This document shows positions 62,801 to 64,000 of a DNA stretch of 64,000 bases, one piece after another. Location of the stretch: the NCBI GenBank assembly GCA_022432975.1, contig CM039504.1, positions 3,259,459 to 3,323,458 on the forward strand, read 5' to 3'. This DNA is from Begonia masoniana. Its lineage: Eukaryota > Streptophyta > Magnoliopsida > Cucurbitales > Begoniaceae. How positions within the stretch are numbered: position 1 is the stretch's first letter; each line of letters opens with the position of its first letter. The position numbers and the translations under genes are program-made. The notes under the pieces are model-generated. The model was not told where the DNA came from and did not search any database. It saw nothing but the letters and a program-made list of their open reading frames with translations.

Positions 62801-64000
62801 GGCATTTAATTTAAACTTTTTACTTTGGACAATATTAGTTAACTTTGTAAGGCAACGAGTATGTGATAGTAATTTTTGATTGTCCTAAATAATTTCATTC
62901 ATGAAATTCTAAAACTCTAATGTTTGCATTTATTGGATTCAAGTGGATTTGCAATTCAACTTTTTGTACAATACGATAATATTCTCTAAAATTATATGAA
63001 GCAATTTTTATGTAGGATTAGGGTTGAGATACTATCTTCTGAGATGATAAATGCTCCTCCACACTCTTGAATTCTTTACCAACTAGTCTCTTGTAACCTT
63101 TACTTTTCAACAGCTGGAATGCTGTGGCATATATCTATAAATTGTGTGGTGGTTGATAACTCTACACAAATCACTACTATGATAGTTAGAAGTAAAACTA
63201 TGAGTGGTTCTGCATTTAAATTAAATGTTCAAAAGTTTTCTTGATATCAATGGTTAATGTGGCTGTTGTATGTGTGAGTTAATTGCATGTATTATTTATT
63301 CTTAATCTCCCCCTTTTGTTAACCCTTCTTTTAACTTACTCTCTAACACTACTTAAAACGATTCTCTCTATTGGTGAGTCTTATGGTTTGATTTCATCTA
63401 TGTTTATGCTATTGCAGTGAATGTTGCTCATTCCATCAATCTTATGCAGCCAACAACCCTGGGACGCCTTGTTTGATGTTCTTTTGGCAAGACTCACATG
63501 ATATTTATTTAGAGGATTGTGCAGACATCCTTACTAAGATAATATGCCCAGTTTTATTGGAAACAATCATTAAAGGTAATCGCACTGGCTAAAGTTTATT
63601 GCTTTCATGCTACTTATGATACGTTAGCTTCAGTTTTGTTTTCTTAATGTAAATGAACTGAGGACGGTGACCAATCTTTTGAAAATAGCCATTACTTTAA
63701 GTGAAATAATTTTGTCTGACATAGTTCTTTTTCATTTTCCATGAATCCTTAAACACTTTTGACCTTCATGAAGAGAGGTAGTTAATTACTTAGGTTTAAC
63801 CGTTATCTTGAAACTGAATATTTTTATACACCTTGATGTAGCACATACTACCTTACATAAACTGTTGGTATCCATGGATTAATGACTCTGTTGGTGTTTT
63901 CTTTGGATAATGTTTTTTCATTGATTCTGAGTTGTTGAGTATCACTTTCTTTCCACCTTTTTATTAGGGCCCTTTTCCTCCTTATGCTCAGTCTAGTGTC
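50806..64000 (+). CDS. NRPE1: RNA polymerase V largest subunit NRPE1, 5' part (continues past the window)
   Basis: Eleven coding exons join in phase for about 1,044 codons: 50806-50886, 51493-51619, 51773-51888, 52257-52307, 54676-54843, 55488-55646, 55739-57634, 57743-57918, 58448-58523, 58630-58754 and 63418-63575; the rest lies beyond. Pol V is the plant-specific RNA polymerase that makes scaffold transcripts for RNA-directed DNA methylation. Seen: zinc-binding CESCGTSEAGKCEGHFGYVEL near the N-terminus, clamp and active-site domains in the large exon, and the metal-A motif DFDGD at about residues 451-455 in LSADFDGDCIH. The trigger/bridge segments (ALGYLIDSKSDSAINKVVQQ, REVIVRSSRGLSEPGTLFKNLM, PAGEPVGVLAATAMSTPAYK) resemble Pol V rather than Pol IV. 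The C-terminal repeat/AGO hook is not in the window. Introns 4 and 10 are enlarged by transposons. Confidence 0.93.
52957..54206 (-). mobile_element. Pack-MULE in NRPE1 intron 4
   Basis: 1,250 bp with long inverted ends (left GGGTTAAGTGCAAAAAAAAG, right reading out as the reverse complement) flanked by a perfect 9-bp target duplication TATAAACAA (52948-52956 and 54207-54215). Each terminus carries a ~150-bp arm ending in the palindrome GCGGGTACCCGC. The interior holds captured genic DNA (next feature) and no transposase, which defines a Pack-MULE. The TIR family differs from the MITE at 15886 although both begin GGGT and share the 9-bp TSD size. Confidence 0.9.
53170..53870 (-). pseudogene. 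Captured DUF3741/DUF4378-type (TRM/LONGIFOLIA-like) gene fragment
   Basis: Minus-strand reading inside the Pack-MULE. From about 53870: a piece with EAPRNSLDLEELPLPW. At 53381-53650: MQMGMKIKTRGSDGS, then NLVARLMGLDLLPD and a Ser run. From about 53310 down: SLPETPRVSLARKSNVDYHH, then RLSLQDEDHQVEILSGFKRK. The VARLMGL motif is the hallmark of DUF3741/TRM proteins, which associate with microtubules and growth control. Intron-like stretches remain between the pieces, so genomic DNA and not a spliced copy was captured. The + strand frame MESDDLEKRDDDGG at 53924 may be a further captured piece, unidentified. Confidence 0.7.
60275..62454 (+). mobile_element. Solo LTR, copy 2 (TGTAACGCC family) inside the LINE relic
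   Basis: 2,180 bp from TGTAACGCC to GCTACA, flanked by perfect 5-bp repeats CTATC (60270-60274 and 62455-62459). It is the same family and orientation as 9967-11869: shared start, GTTCAGGCGTAGCC repeat field (60834-61055), end region with CGGCCGCTCGAGTG. It differs by an internal segment with a 208-bp-spaced duplication. The LINE frame resumes across it, so it is a later insertion. A GGGA repeat is at 62237-62262. Confidence 0.85.
61583..61900 (+). repeat. Internal duplication in solo LTR copy 2
   Basis: A ~105-bp segment starting GATAGAAAGT and ending GATGTGGGACAA occurs at 61583 and again at 61791 (offset 208 bp), with about 10-15% differences. The unit includes TCATATTTATACA, a TATA-like stretch. 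Copy 1 of the LTR lacks this block. Confidence 0.8.

Overview
The window is nuclear DNA of a flowering plant, most likely a eudicot. The genes have many short introns with GT-AG borders, the introns and spacers are AT-rich, and every recognisable protein belongs to a plant family (LNK2, SKIP5, SINAT, UMP synthase, AGD11, an At5g39865-like glutaredoxin, COA5, a type-A response regulator, an NPF transporter, NRPE1). The sequence does not identify the species.

Layout: the 3' end of an LNK2-like clock gene (+, 726-2530); SKIP5 F-box gene (+, 3580-6002); a SINAT E3 ligase with a broken frame (+, exons 7643-9692); a solo LTR (9967-11869); UMP synthase (-, 12162-14382); a GRAS-domain relic (15225-15653); a fold-back Mutator-like MITE (15886-16534); AGD11 ArfGAP (+, 17344-21920) with 734 perfect TC units in one intron; a glutaredoxin-like gene with a one-base frameshift (-, 22813-23647) and a tandem-duplicated upstream region; COA5/PET191 (-, 25523-26401); a type-A response regulator (-, 28498-29508); a nearly gene-free spacer; a 12.8-kb hAT composite (33452-46229); an NPF transporter (+, 46964-49165); and the 5' eleven coding exons of NRPE1, the largest subunit of RNA polymerase V (+, from 50806, running off the window).

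The genes are ordinary single-copy housekeeping, signalling and transport genes that share no pathway. The mobile DNA is the most informative part. The hAT element keeps recognisable ends and near-matching 8-bp target sites. It carries a dead transposase and two related 'putative plant transposon protein' ORFs, one of them intact over 477 codons. A solo LTR (TSD TTACT) sits inside the transposase, and a second solo LTR (TSD CAGTC) sits inside the first; the inner one holds a 20-copy perfect 25-bp minisatellite. NRPE1, itself part of the RNA-directed DNA methylation machinery, has a 1,250-bp Pack-MULE in intron 4 with a perfect 9-bp TSD and a captured DUF3741/DUF4378-type gene fragment. Its intron 10 has an antisense L1-type LINE relic split by another solo LTR (TSD CTATC) of the same family as the one at 9967.

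Three otherwise intact coding regions show +1 frame disruptions (SINAT start, SINAT third coding exon, glutaredoxin). Assembly error and genuine decay cannot be separated from the sequence alone. Exon borders are read by eye from splice sites, reading phase and family conservation; a boundary may be off by a base or two.
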